Assembly (NCBI GenBank): GCA_000320545.1
Contig: ADNK01000862.1
Span: 77,501 to 141,500 of the forward strand
Reading direction: 5' to 3'
Length of the DNA: 64,000 nt
Source: Bigelowiella natans CCMP2755
Lineage: Eukaryota; Cercozoa; Chlorarachniophyceae
The notes below the pieces were generated by a model. The model made no database searches. It worked only from the letters and a program-made list of their open reading frames with translations, and was not told the origin of the DNA. The translations under genes were made by a program, and so were the position numbers. Positions 1 through 12,266 of the stretch are shown here, in pieces. Position 1 is the stretch's first letter. Every line of letters begins with the position of its first letter.

Positions 1-79
1 GTAGCAGTGCCATGGATTAAGTGTCGTGCAAACAAGGAAGGCCAAATGCAAGCTACCGACGTTGCGATTAGCATATAAA

Positions 80-80
80 T

Positions 81-113
<33 letters not shown>

Positions 114-172
114 CCAAAATTGTTGCTTTTTCGTGGCGGAGTTTCACCATCCTGTCGTAGTGATAATGTGTA

Positions 173-213
<41 letters not shown>

Positions 214-246
214 GTGTGAGGGCTCTCATATCTGCACGCTTCCCTC

Positions 247-294
<48 letters not shown>

Positions 295-930
295 CCCTTC
301 CCTCCTCTTTCTTTGCTAATTTCCATTTCCCCCTTGAAGATCTTGCGGCAGCACATCATGGTGGTAGTGAGGAGGCATTATTACTCTTCGATGAGGGGAG
401 TGTTTTGTTCCTTGCAGCGCGACTTGAAAGCGGTGCAGACCCTCTTACGGGTGGACGAGTTCTGAGCGTTGTGATAAACAACATATGCAGAGTAAGGAAA
501 CGAGCATTACGCAGGGCAAAATCCACCCAAATACGTGACTACACGATGAGACTGAATTGTTCTCAATCTTTCGTTGTTTTCTTTCGGCTCTCCTTTCTCC
601 CCCCCCCCCCCCTCTCTCTCTTACCGTGACGAATTCCATAACAGGGAAATAGTCGGGGTATGCTAGCGTGACAATGAACTTCCCGCCTACACCGTTTTGA
701 GTAGGAAGTAAGCAGCTTTTTGAGAATATGCGTAATACATATTTAGACGTGTTGTGCATACATCAAAAACAATAGCACGAACATACAGAGGGAGTAGGAG
801 GGAGGGGGAGGGAGAGAGAGAACGTACTGGAGTCCTTCTTTAAGCGGGTCAAATTGGCCTTGGGCAGCCTTTTGCCAAGATGAGTAGAAGGAGAGTAGAG
901 AGAGACGGAGGAGGAAAAGAGTAAGAGAGT

Positions 931-963
<33 letters not shown>

Positions 964-1270
964 GACGAGGGTGTGTCAGTGGGGAATGTATCACTATTCT
1001 GCATTATGATGATGATGATGATGATGATAGGGAGGAGGAGGAGGAGGAGGAGGAGGAGGAGGAGGAGACATTCGTTAGAATGATTCATCTATGCGTGATG
1101 ATTATTTATGCTTCGACTTACCCAGAGAGCTCCTCTTCAGAGAACAGCAGCTTTGTAGACTCCTCATTAAGGTTTTGCATGTATTGTGTGGAAAGTTCTG
1201 TTGCTCTAAAGGAAAGAAAGGAGGGAGGGGAATGAGGAGACATTGTGCTAGTACACACATACACACACAT

Positions 1271-1327
<57 letters not shown>

Positions 1328-1462
1328 GAGAAGCACCTCAATTGGATCTCCTTCACACGGTCCTCCTTCACCTATACACATGATTAGTGCACAAAGCAAA
1401 ATGCGGTGTTTGCATCACCATAATCACCATCATCATCTTTAGCCCACCACCACCACTACCAC

Positions 1463-1496
<34 letters not shown>

Positions 1497-1576
1497 TTTA
1501 GTCCATCATCTTCGTGGTCTTGCCTTGTTGTCGAGATGTAATCCGAGCCTACAAGGAGGGGAGGAAGAGCGAGATG

Positions 1577-1614
<38 letters not shown>

Positions 1615-2521
1615 CATTTTCGAAAAATGAACATTACAACGTCATATGTGTGTCGTGTGTCTTTGTATATGTGCGCGTGCGTGCGTGGTATATATGATGT
1701 AGTCCTGATTGAAGGACATAAAGAAGAGTAAGTTGATATCAACGTAGTAGCACCGTTTCTGGTCACGTATCGTGTGCTCAAGAAGTCGTCGTTCCTCAGC
1801 TAACAAGAAGCAAAGATACACACTGATGAAGAGAAGGCCAAGGAAAACATGAATATTGAACTACATCTCGAGAGCAGCAAAAACAATATTCTAACCCCCC
1901 CCTCTTTATTATTCTTTCTCTTCAGGATCTCTTCTTCTTATTGGTATTATCATCAAGGTTCGTCTTCGTGCGCCACTAATGAGGGTAGTATGACCACATC
2001 TGAGAGCCACTTGCTTGTTTTCAACTTTTTCTTGCAGTGCCATAGATACCTAAAGGAACATCTTTGTCGTTAGTAGCAGCAGCAGTAAGTAGCAGGGTAG
2101 TTTCAGTACATTACTTCCTAGTCCTACTAGGCATGCTTACTACAGTATGTGACAAATGCGAGTTGAGTGCAGCCCAATATCCACTTTTCTTCTTCTTCTT
2201 CTTCTTCTTCTTCTTCTTCTTCTTCTTCTCAAACCAACATCAAATCGACATCGTCATCATCGTCATCGCCATCAGTGCGCTGCTGCCGCTGCTGCATGGC
2301 TCTTCTTGCATTCGTACTACAATTTCTTGCTACCGTGTAGAACTCCTTCCTCATTGACTGGCGTATGTGGAACTTGCTCATTCGCTAAGTGAGGAGGAGG
2401 AGGAAGAGAATGACGAGGAAACACGGCTCATATTTTGAAATATCATTTCGTGAGGACATATCGTTTGAGTCCCCGTCAGATTGAGAATGAATGTGCATGA
2501 ACACCTACTATTTGAAAATAA

Positions 2522-2560
<39 letters not shown>

Positions 2561-3069
2561 AAACACCTCTGCCGCAGTTGCAGAGATATCACGAAGGGCC
2601 TTGTCTGGTGACACCTCCTTTAGCACCGTCACCGACGTATCCAAGGGATCTATCATTGTGTGGAGGAGGAGGAGAAGGAGGAGGAGGAGGAGGAGGTGTG
2701 TTACCGATGTCTGACCCTCCACTAATGCTACTATTACGCAGTACTACTTCGATCGCAGCATGCTGATAATACGAGGCAGTACCCAATCTCGCCTCGATGG
2801 CACTAAGTCTCAAAAGGGAGTTCTCAACCGTCACTTTTTCTGGCGTCTCTGCCAACATTGCAACTTCATCGTACACCTGTCAGTTGTTGTTGCTGTTGTT
2901 GTTGCTGTTGTTTGATCTAATGCTACAGTTCCTCCCACTGCAGGAAGCAATGGTAGTAGTTACGTTTTAAAAAAGAAGAGGGGGAAAGGAAGGGGGGGGG
3001 GAACACTGTTCTGCAGACTAATATGGTGCAATATGTTTTGAGCACATCTAGACATACAGTAGCATATTT

Positions 3070-3103
<34 letters not shown>

Positions 3104-3424
3104 GCCCTCCTTTCTGTGCGTAAGTGTGTGTGTGTGTGTGTGTGGAACCTGCTGCCTTCGGGCAATGAGCTCGTCGGCCAGGCTTGCGACTGAGGTGATT
3201 GGTGAGAACGATGATGACAGCGGTGATAATGGTGACTATCAAAATGCTAATACGAAACTTTTGAGAGATTATGTTAACTGGTTTGGAAGGAGTATTAGCT
3301 CAAGGAGATGAGAGAGGGAGGATGGGAAAAAGAATTGCGCAACCACCTGCTTCAGGAGAGAGGCCGAGACGAAGGCCATTTGGGTAGGATGTCGGCTCAA
3401 TCTCGCTGATGGTATTGAAATGTG

Positions 3425-3475
<51 letters not shown>
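80..3475. repeat. Dense microsatellite field
   Basis: This stretch holds the densest simple repeats in the window: (TAC)n near 80-113, (TG)n near 175-221, (TC)n near 250-292, (GA)n near 930-962, (ATG)n near 1003-1029, (GGA)n near 1032-1068, (CA)n(GA)n near 1262-1330, (ATC)n near 1458-1497, (AG)n near 1577-1612, (TTC)n near 2187-2230, (GA)n near 2527-2558, (GGA)n near 2660-2697, (CT)n near 3073-3100 and (CT)n(GT)n near 3429-3484. All tracts are near-perfect, so they are young or kept pure by slippage. They sit between short exon-like pieces and are most simply read as intronic and intergenic. Confidence 0.95.
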
Positions 3476-3484
<9 letters not shown>

Positions 3485-4165
3485 CTCCCCCCCTCCCCCA
3501 TCTCTGCTAAACAAGCAGTTACGTCTATCTGTTATGTCATCGTCATCACCAAATCCAGGTTTGGAAATCTTCAAGGTTCATTCTAGCAGCTTTTGCAGCC
3601 AGCTCTTGGAAAGTGCCCTGTACAGATCAATCATTTATAATCCAATCAACACTCAATCTACTAAGATCCGACTAAGGTGTACGAATTTATGGGTACGCTA
3701 ATTTTTTGCGACAACCTATTCCCACTTCGCATCACTAGCGTCGCAATTTGAATAAAAACTAGGTAGTTCTGGTAGTCCACAACCTTCACGTTCTTCTTTG
3801 AGCCGAGGATTGCCTTATAGCTACGGCACAACACCTATGCACATGCAGAGGGATCGGTGGAGGTGAATAGTAAAGGAAAGTGAAGGATCAAAAGTGAGTC
3901 GTAACAATCAACGGAAGCTGTGAATCACGCAACACCGAAACACATGCTCCGCAACAAACGTATCTTCTGTTGCACCTCCTTTCTGAATGTAGAGAGCTTC
4001 CTCTTCGCGTCAGACAGGTATCGGTATGCGCATAGGCATGTTACCCCCACGGAGGCCAAGCTAACCTGCGAATGTGTGCCAATGTGAGAAATTCCTTGGG
4101 TAAAACTTTGGTGAGACGGGTGCCAATGCGGATTTTCTTCCGAATGGTGAAGTGTGAGAACTGAC
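450..4165 (-). CDS. Unidentified multi-exon protein, exon pieces only
   Basis: I do not recognise this gene. On the minus strand several stretches read like coding exons bounded by plausible GT and AG sites. They include a segment near 4030-3930 containing DAKRKLSTFRKEVQQKI; KNVKVVDYQNY near 3820-3760; FQELAAKAARMNLEDFQTW near 3625-3555; a long open block at 2876-2700 containing LSAIEARLGTASYYQ; EERRLLEHTIRDQKR near 1800-1740; LNEESTKLLFSEEELSG near 1190-1125; SSWQKAAQGQFDPLKEG near 885-830; and GGKFIVTLAYPDYFPVMEF near 695-635. The charged, helical character of the middle pieces suggests coiled coil. Exon order and phase were not fully reconciled, and a plus-strand reading is possible at the far left (about 345-465). 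Joining these pieces into one gene is inference. Confidence 0.3.
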
Positions 4166-4676
4166 AGGTTGCTTGGAGGATAGGTATGTGTGTTCGTGTT
4201 ATGACAAAGGATATACCATTGATCTAGCGGTGTCTTTGTTCATTGTTGCTAGTAGGAGCGCGTGTTTCGGGATCGTTGAGGGGTGTGGGCAGTGCGTGTC
4301 CGTTGGTATGGTGGTTCTCGATGCCTCAAGTGCCCAACCTGAAGCTGAGATGCGCAAGCTATTTTAGATGTTTCCGGTGTGAATAATTGTCTAGAATACA
4401 TATCATATCCTCTCGCAGCCATCAGATTGTTGACGTAGGGATTAAATGGCCTGGGTTTCGGATCAAAAGTGTCCCTTTGCGCCTACGGGCCAGGTCCGAA
4501 CAGGTTAGGTTGCAGCGCTTTGGATTTGGTGGGGGTAGGTAAGGGGAAGGGATCTAGGAATTGATTTGCAATCATGAAAGAATAAATTATATATATTCGA
4601 TGCTTTGTTTGCAGTGAAAGCATCTTGTGTGTGTAACAGCATTCATTCGTAGCGGTGGACGTTTGCAAAGGTTGCG

Positions 4677-5113
4677 ATGAGCCTCAGGAACCTCAAACAC
4701 CATGAGAAGAAGCTTCTCAAGAAGGTGCGTCCAAAGTTTGGAATTCCTAGTCAATAAAATTGAAACAATCTTCACCCTTTCTCTGCATTTTCTCCAACAA
4801 CTTAATGACAGGTGGACTTTCTTCAATGGAAAACCGATGACAGCCTTCGAATTACCAAGATACTGCGAAGGTAAGATACGCAAAGATGAAGGAGAACATG
4901 TTAATGAGAATAGGAATTATAGAGGAGGAGTTCAGATCGTATAAGAGAGGCGGGGAGGGGAGGGGGGAGGGGATAATAAACATAATGATCTCCTCTATAC
5001 CTAGGTATCATATACAGAAAAGGGAAGATTACGTCAAATATAACAAGTAAGATGCAAGCTTCAACCCCCTATTTCCCCTCCCCCCCTCTTCCTTCCTCTT
5101 CCTTTATGCATGC

Positions 5114-5153
<40 letters not shown>

Positions 5154-6298
5154 TGTACATTGTCTTGAAGTGACTTCCATTTGTACATAGAATTTGTGGC
5201 CTGATCAAGAAAGTTGCGCTGAAGATTAAGTACGTGAATGGATTATTATTAGCCTGATGTGGTGGTTTATTTTGAAAAAGACAGCTTTTCACAAAATATT
5301 CATATAAATGAGTGAGGTGATCTGATTTAATTTAACGCGTTTAGGAAATTGAACCCCAAGGACCCCTACCGCGTCAAGTCAACGGAGCAGCTTGTCAACA
5401 AGCTGTAATATCTCTGATACACATATATTCATACATTATTGATTAATATTAAACATATATGTGTGTTTATGAATGTGTGCGATTGTGTGTTTGGGCTATT
5501 TATCGCTTCTCTCAAGGTATAACATGGGTTTGGTAACAACGAAGAAAAGCCTTCAGGTTTGTCCGTTTCATCTTTTCCTCAACCTTCTTTCCGAAAAAAT
5601 TAAATCGAAGTTGTAGAAGGGAGAGAGATAGAGGAAATCGTGATATAGCAAGGAATCCGTGCCTGATACCAAACAATACCCAGGTGTGCGACAAGATCAC
5701 TGCCTCAGCCTTCTGCCGGTATCTTCTACAACAAAAGATTAAAAAAAAAAAATAGTGTAAAGCGCGACAGTTGATTGATATTATGATGAGTAGGCGGCGA
5801 TTACCTGTGGTGATGGTGCGGTTAAAAATGGCGGAGACCCTCAGAGAGGCTGTCACCTTCATTGAACAGGTGGAAATTGTCGTCTTCTTTCATCAATTTG
5901 TACAAAACCATCAATATTCACCTATCCCGCCTAATATAACCAGGGGCATGTACGTGTGGGTCCAGAAACAGTGACGGACCCAGCATTCTTAGTCACAAGG
6001 TAAACAAGTTGTTCCTCAAAGTCGTCTAGTACAGTAAGAAGATAAATTCCTTCTAGAGAGAGGTGTGCATACGCAATACTGTATTAATTAGGAGTTTCGA
6101 GGACCACGTAACCTGGGTGGACAACTCTAAGATTCGAAGAACGATTATGAAGTACGTGTTCGTGGATTCAAGCACGCTTTGCAATGTCTCTCACTTAGTC
6201 TTCTTGTGCGTGTATGCGCGTATATGTGTTTTGTGTGTGTGTGTGTGTGTTGTAGGTACAATGATAAGCTGGACGATTATGTTCTTCTTGGAAATTAA
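4677..6298 (+). CDS. IMP3: U3 snoRNP protein IMP3 (11 exons)
   Basis: IMP3 is the S4-domain subunit of the U3 snoRNP. Working in the nucleolus with MPP10 and IMP4, it helps U3 snoRNA pair with pre-18S rRNA. Eleven exons join in phase: 4677-4724, 4812-4870, 5005-5046, 5191-5229, 5345-5404, 5517-5556, 5684-5718, 5794-5869, 5944-5999, 6092-6151 and 6256-6298. They give about 180 residues, the usual family length. Family hallmarks are the start MSLRNLKHHEKKLLKKVDFL, the central QKREDYVKYNK, the S4 core ITASAFCRRRLPVVMVRLKM followed by AVTFIEQGHVRVGPETVTDP, and the end SFEDHVTWVDNSKIRR. The start is the only Met in frame with the conserved N-terminus. Eleven exons of 35-76 bases in 1.6 kb is a very high intron density. 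Identification is secure; individual junctions were set by eye. Confidence 0.93.
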
Positions 6299-7231
6299 TA
6301 ATGATTTCTTATTCGTCTTGCATGTACATAAATGGGCAAAAATTTCCAGTTCATGTGATGAAGATTGCACCAAACTAGAAAGCATATAAATGTAAAAACA
6401 CATGCTACATGGCTCTGCTGATACGGCTACGTAGCCCATTAGCTCTGCGAGAGAGAAGTGCCAGGCGCTATCGATGCGTGTGCGTGCGCATGATTATGCT
6501 CTAGATCTAGAGATGCCCGAGCATGCGATGCTAGCATGTGACTCTATAGATGCTATGTGTCATGCAGCAGTGCACTACATCGCAAATGAATATGATGAAG
6601 CTATAACCGTAGCACCATTACGATGCTGCCGTCGACTGCTGCATGCTGTTATCTAGCAGGTAATGATGATAGACGACATGTATATACATGCGTGCTGGCA
6701 CAATATGATGCCTATGCTGTATACTAGCGCTGGCTAGCTGGCGGTTGTATAGAGCCAGCTAGCTAGTTGTAGCCAGATCTGTAGAGATTCTATAGGATGC
6801 ATCATAGGTCTAGCGGTTACAATCTAGCTAGCTAGCCACCAGGCTTGCACGGCATTGAGTTTCGCTACGACTTGTTAGCCACGCACGCGTTTGATTACTT
6901 ACACTCATGATGCAGAGTAAGTTAGTAGCGATATGTAATTGAAACTAGATACACCTAGATTTCTTTTTAATGTGCATCAGGAGGCACTTGCTAGCTTGCT
7001 TATTTGTGTCATATGTATGTATCAGCTTATTATGCGTGTGCGCATGTATATATCTAGAGATTTTTGTAAGACCGCTTGCTATGAAAAAAGTTGCGTGCAT
7101 GTAGACACACTCATTATGATGCAGTATCGTAAGTTGTTACTATGTAGAGCTCTACTTGATCTGGTCACGCATGGAGTTGCGACTAAGCACTGCATGATCG
7201 ACACAAACATCAATCTAGATGCTCTGGTCCA
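6299..7231. repeat. Intergenic block rich in CTAGCTAG and CATG palindromes
   Basis: No convincing gene lies here. From about 6420 to 6880 the DNA is crowded with short palindromes built from CTAG, GCTAGC, CATG and TGCA, for example around 6720-6770 and 6815-6835. ORFs crossing it have no protein-like character. A similar block lies near 12400-12830. A (TA)n tract follows at about 7336-7389, inside the last intron of the neighbouring E2 gene. Confidence 0.6.
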
Positions 7232-7334
7232 TTACAACAGAAAAGGATGAACCTCCACCTTCGCATACTTTTTGACCCTGAGATTTTATCACAATTTATG
7301 GTTTTCATCACTTTTAAGGAATAATAGACACAGC

Positions 7335-7392
<58 letters not shown>

Positions 7393-8148
7393 GCATGTCT
7401 ATCATAGGATAAACGACAGTTTAATAAATTAAACGGACGGCTAAAGCCCAGAAAATACCATGCTTTTGCGGTATCGTTCGCTGCCTTCTCGTTCTTTTTC
7501 CAGTGGTCGGCGATTTTGTTATCAAGCGGGTCGTCAGGATTAGGAGCAGAGAGCAGCAATTGCAGACTAAGGCAGACCTGGAGAAAATAATTCAGAGCAT
7601 AGAATTCGTGATTCCTTTCATCGCGGGAAGTTGGAAACGAATAATACTACTCTACTTCAAAAGATGTCGCTACCAACAGAAACAGATCTGCCATTTTCGT
7701 CAGGGAAAAAATCAACAAAAGTAATATCCCCTTCATCCCATTGAAGAAAGCAATCCCGCGGAAAATCACGGCAGCGTTTTCAGAGGTAATGAAGCACCAC
7801 CGCAGCAAATAGGTGTGCGATATGGTGTAATCCATTTCCTACCTTGTCAATCTGCAATGCAGGGCTCCATTTATCCTTCAATATGTCGAGACAGATACGA
7901 CCGAGAGCGTCCACGTTTGGATGATAAATGTTAGTGAGAAAGCGAACCTGAGGTGGGACCATGGGATACTCCCCCGGCAGAAAAAGTTCAAGGTGGAACT
8001 TTCCGCCCTCATACGCCGAGTCTGACGGCCCATCAATCGTGATGCGAAAGTGTCGTGGGTTGTTCGACATTGGAACCGCTATGATTCCACTGATGCTGTT
8101 CTTTTCCAGCCTTGCCGTCTCGCGCATAATCCGCTTAGAGAGCGCCAT
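7232..8148 (-). CDS. UBE2N: Ubiquitin-conjugating enzyme E2, Ubc13/UBE2N type
   Basis: Ubc13 pairs with the inactive variant Uev1/Mms2 and builds K63-linked ubiquitin chains in DNA-damage tolerance and signalling. Three exons on the minus strand, 8148-7843, 7577-7459 and 7277-7232, join in phase. The start [19 protein letters not shown] matches the family N-terminus. The E2 signature [20 protein letters not shown] carries the HPN motif and the catalytic cysteine. The block [20 protein letters not shown] is diagnostic of this subfamily. The last exon gives the family ending, KAWVKKYAK, plus an eight-residue tail VEVHPFLL that I do not associate with the family. A (TA)n repeat sits in intron 2. 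An in-frame Met upstream (8169) is not supported by family length. Confidence 0.93.
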
Positions 8149-8305
8149 AGTTATTTCGGAATTTAACAATTAAACCTGGTGGTTGGAAATGATTGAAATT
8201 AATGAGTATAAGGGTCTAATGATTTGAAGGATTCAGATGTTGCAAGTAGCAGTGTACAGTAGTACCACACACACGCTCACGCACATGAACACCTTCCCAT
8301 TGTCT

Positions 8306-8344
<39 letters not shown>

Positions 8345-8490
8345 AACATACACCACCACACCACACGCTGCCAAAAACAATTTTCTTAGCTGCACCATCA
8401 CAAATTCATGAAGGAAAAGATACATCAAAACCAAGAATTAATGAATTAGCGCATGCGCGCTTTTGTTTAAAATATAATATATATACATAT

Positions 8491-8569
<79 letters not shown>

Positions 8570-8617
8570 CATCTAAATTAGTATTTCTTGCCTCTACATT
8601 CATTCAAATGAGTGAAA
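8149..8617. repeat. Intergenic stretch with (CA)n and long (TA)n
   Basis: This stretch carries (CA)n near 8308-8342 and a long, slightly interrupted (TA)n from about 8471 to 8571. No coding region was found. It separates the 5' end of the Ubc13 gene from the 3' end of the next minus-strand gene. Confidence 0.85.
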
Positions 8618-9186
8618 CTAATCTCTCAATTCGATTGGAAGATAGACAAGGCAGAAATGAATTGAATTCATGATCACGGAAAGACCAGCAGAGGAAGGTC
8701 CCACGCTGGGAATCCGTGATGGAAGGCGTTTATTACAATTTGATCGACAAAAGATAAAAATAATAAGAAGAAGGGGATACGAACCGTAAAGTTCTGGAGT
8801 TCGAAGTATGAAGGGGTGGTACAAAGGAGCGGAGGGAAATGGGATCCTCCTGAGCCTGCACGAAGTTTCTCGAAGCAAGCCTCTTAGATATAAGTTGCAA
8901 AGATGCGAGATGCGAAGTTGATTCTAATGCTGTTATCATCCTATAACGACATGGAAGGACCGGCTCAAAATGCTTTTTGGAAGGCACTTGCCGCACCATA
9001 AAATTTCGGCATGAGTCAGAATTAGGTTGAGAAGAATTTCCGAATCAAATATCGAACTCACCGCAGATCCATTTTCCAAAGAAATTGTGAATATTTTGAT
9101 GATGCGACTTCGGATTACGTTTACCTGATCCCCGTCTCGCAACTCTTTCGACAAAGGACGATTCTGAGCAAAGCCAAATTCAGAAA
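8618..9186 (-). CDS. Unidentified small multi-exon protein
   Basis: I do not recognise this product. Three minus-strand pieces look like exons. One near 9186-9128 encodes FGFAQNRPLSKELRDGDQ and ends at a good GTAAAC donor. One near 9000-8855 encodes a block containing PSKKHFEPVLPCRYR and LASLQLISKRLASRNFVQ. The last runs to the stop at 8618 and ends FCLVYLPIELRD. A GTGAGT donor near 9063 suggests a further small exon between the first two. The 5' end lies within a few hundred bases of the divergent hydrolase gene starting at 9342, so the two may share a promoter region. No domain, membrane segment or catalytic motif can be named. Confidence 0.35.
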
Positions 9187-9341
9187 ATAATCTATCGGGT
9201 TGACATCTGAATTCTGAAATTAGTTGCCAAATTTCGTACTTTCGAGCCTAATCTCCGATATTATGATGACGTAGGATTAAAATGCAGGCGAATTCTTTCT
9301 CTGATCAAAATTGATCAACTTGAAGTCCCCTTCGGTGTACA

Positions 9342-10701
9342 ATGTTCCGGCCTCGTCATGGCATTTCCACTCTGATGTTCCTCTTAGTAATCCTTCATGA
9401 CTCGACCATCGTGAAGACCACAGGGAAGAAAAGGACAAGACAGCATGATACTTCAAATTATGTTGTTGATCTGCAGCCTATGCGATTGAATTATATCGAT
9501 GAATCCTGCAATGACGGTAGTTGCAGTATAACCCCTCTTCAACCACCTTTCAACGCGAAAGATTTTTTTTAAAAACAATTTTACTGATTTCTTGGTAGGA
9601 TCGAAGGCCGGATTTTACTTTCGCCCGAGCGCGAATTCAAAGGCGGGTCTTTGGGTGGTCTTCCTTGAGGGAGGAGGGTGGTGCTATGATAAGGTTTGAC
9701 AGGACATATAGATAACATTCTTCACCTTCTACATTTTATGGTATTCTGTAAACTACCTTATCTTCTTACTAGGTATATCGTACGAGATACATCGCTCATC
9801 TGCACACATATTGCATACTATGTGAATGTGTTTTTTTTGTATTTGAAAAAGGAATCTTGTGCCACCAGATTCGCCAGTGCTAGTGGACTCATGTCCTCGA
9901 AGAATTGGGAATCAACAAAGCAGGAAAGCAAAGGCAATCCACAGCGAAATCGAAATCGAGTCCACTTGCTGTCGCTTGCTTACTGAATAGTTCCTGCATC
10001 TCTCTCGTTTGCATGTTGCCACATTCTTCACATGTTTCAGGAATTCTCTCTCAAGACTGTGCCGTCAATCCAGGATTCTGCGAAGCTAATCACGTGTACG
10101 TGCGCTACTGTAGCAGCGACGGGTGGAGCGGGGACCGAATGGAGAAGAGCGATATTGGTTTCTCGTTCAGAGGAGCGCGAATTGTCGACGAGTTGATAAC
10201 AACACTTACCACTAATGCAAGCTTCGGGCCAATGGACCCCTTAGAAGCAAAGGTTGGTAGCATATCACAAAACCACGAACTCCTATCACACCCGTTGCGC
10301 CTGAGACGATGCATGCCTCCTCATTTTTTCCCCCTCGAAAAGGTACTTTTCACCGGGTGCTCAGCCGGAGGGAGGGGTGCGATGTTCAACATGGATAGAG
10401 TGAAGTCCAGACTTCCGAACGCGTAGGATTTATCCCTTCCTAGTTTAATATATAGCTTTCCCAACAGACGATCGCAAAGGGTCTGTAAAACCTCACCTCT
10501 CTATGATACTAACATCTCAGATACGGCCTCTTTGACTCCGGTGCTGCACGAATACTCAAAAATGCACACGCGCATATCTTGTACACATATGCGCGGATAA
10601 GAACATGAGAGGGAGTATACATGCACGGGCACCACGCCTACTCAATATTCATTTATTAAGTGCACTGATACGTTCATACATGTCTCAAAATCTATGTATT
10701 T

Positions 10702-10765
<64 letters not shown>

Positions 10766-11482
10766 ATAAATCGCATCTGAGCAGGTTGGTGGCTAACTAT
10801 CGATCCGATGGCGAGAAATAGCTCACACATAAGCCTCGTACAGCAAGCACAGCTCGGGTGAGCACTAACATTCGACGGGGAATCTTAATCATGACCATAT
10901 GATGCTTGGTTTGCTCCGTATTAACAGTAGCAAAGCTACTCTGCTCATGATGATCTATCTCTCAGCTACGACTTGTACAACGCTTCATTGGACGAATCAT
11001 GCTTGGCTTCACAGATTCCCACGGTTAACAACAACTGTCAAACAACAAAGCCACAATAAGTAGTTGGTAGAAGGCTGTTCATGATTGGTCGACTTGCATA
11101 TATCTCTGCTATACTCATGTGGGATACGTGCTGGTTTTGATTCTGTAGGAGAGGTGGAAATGCTTTTTCGCACTCATCACGCTGCCATTTGTTCAGACCC
11201 CAAGCTTGTCACAAGTCTTCCAGTAATTTACTCTCCTTTTCCCTCGTCCATTCGAACACCGAAATGTATCAGTCACAAATAGTATTCATGCTGCGTACCG
11301 CTCCTTCCGTTGATATGTTGGACCTCTTGATATGCCCGATCTCCCTCGTACGCAGGTATGACAAGTTCCAGCTCTCTGAGGATACGGGAGGGTAAGCGAT
11401 TCTGTGCGGCGAGGGAATAAAAAAAAGTAGAGGAGGGGGAGGAAGATGCTGCTGAATCGCAACTCGGATTGGTTAGTAAGTA

Positions 11483-11518
<36 letters not shown>

Positions 11519-11616
11519 GGGCAATTAGGTTAAAACCCCCATATGATAAAGAGGCAGCGGCCTATGCAGAGCAATTCAGGTTAGCAACACGATTGTACAT
11601 TGTACATAGATAGAAA

Positions 11617-11686
<70 letters not shown>

Positions 11687-12266
11687 ACTAAATCCAAACT
11701 TCTTTGAATGTATATCGCGACGACTTATGCCACCCCCTCTTGTTCCTCCCTCCCTCCCTCCCATTTATTATCCTAAAAAAAGGAGCGCCATGATGCAGTC
11801 CTTCGCTACTGTTGCCGATCGTCGTTCCCACAACGATAATAATGACGACGACACTGGTAATAACCTGCTGCACCTAAATAAAGCTCTCATTACCGTTCTA
11901 TTATCGTAATCTTCCTCCTCCTCCTCATCCCTAATAATGTAACTAAACAGGTCGAATCAGCATCTATAGCCCTGCCTGTTACGATCATTGCTCTATCGAA
12001 TCGTCGCGCTTCGCTCTAACTCGGCCTATAGCACCAGGAGGAGGGGGAAACGGCTCCTCTCCCACTCTTAGCGAGCTTGTTACAGAATGGTTCTTCAATG
12101 TAAGTAAATATCTGCTCCCCTTTCCCTGGTGCGGACCTTTAATAAAAAAATCTCCAATCATAAGGTATCATCATCCCGGCGAAGCAGCGAACATGTAGAA
12201 GCAATGGACTCTCAGATACGGATCATCGATGCGTGCAATAGCTTCAACTGTTCTCATTCATGCTGA
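9342..12266 (+). CDS. Secreted NOTUM/pectin-acetylesterase family hydrolase
   Basis: This family is alpha/beta-hydrolase carboxylesterases. Plant members deacetylate pectin and animal NOTUM removes palmitoleate from Wnt; the substrate here is unknown. The N-terminus (MFRPRHGISTLMFLLVILHD) looks like a signal peptide. Exons include 9342-9516, 9599-9693, 9852-9933, 10041-10252, 10343-10422 and 10521 onward, then several more to the stop at 12264-12266. Hallmarks in order are CNDGSKAGFYFRPS, LWVVFLEGGGWCYD (oxyanion-hole region), GILSQDC, VYVRYCSSDGWSGDR, the nucleophile motif FTGCSAGGRGAMFN, NAYGLFDSGA, YDKFQLSED and a late PACYDHC carrying the likely catalytic histidine. Cysteines are plentiful, as expected for a secreted enzyme. 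The intron after position 9933 appears to start with GC instead of GT. Junctions between 10550 and 11190 were not fully resolved. Confidence 0.85.
9934..10040 (+). other. Probable GC-AG intron
   Basis: The exon ending in codons for ESKG continues in phase to GILSQDC only if the intron begins at 9934 with GCAATC, after AAAG, and ends with TTTCAG at 10040. AG|GCAA is the consensus for the minor GC-AG class of U2 introns. No GT donor nearby keeps the reading frame. Confidence 0.65.

Noticed and set aside
120-629. Long plus-strand ORF with Val/Cys and Ser/Leu runs
   Set aside because: Most of it is translated (TG)n and (TC)n repeat; only about 40 residues in the middle look like protein and a competing frame there is equally good.
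4440-4560. Possible small structured RNA near the IMP3 promoter
   Set aside because: GC-rich words suggested stems, but no tRNA, snRNA or snoRNA box pattern (such as C/D boxes with spacing) could be made out.
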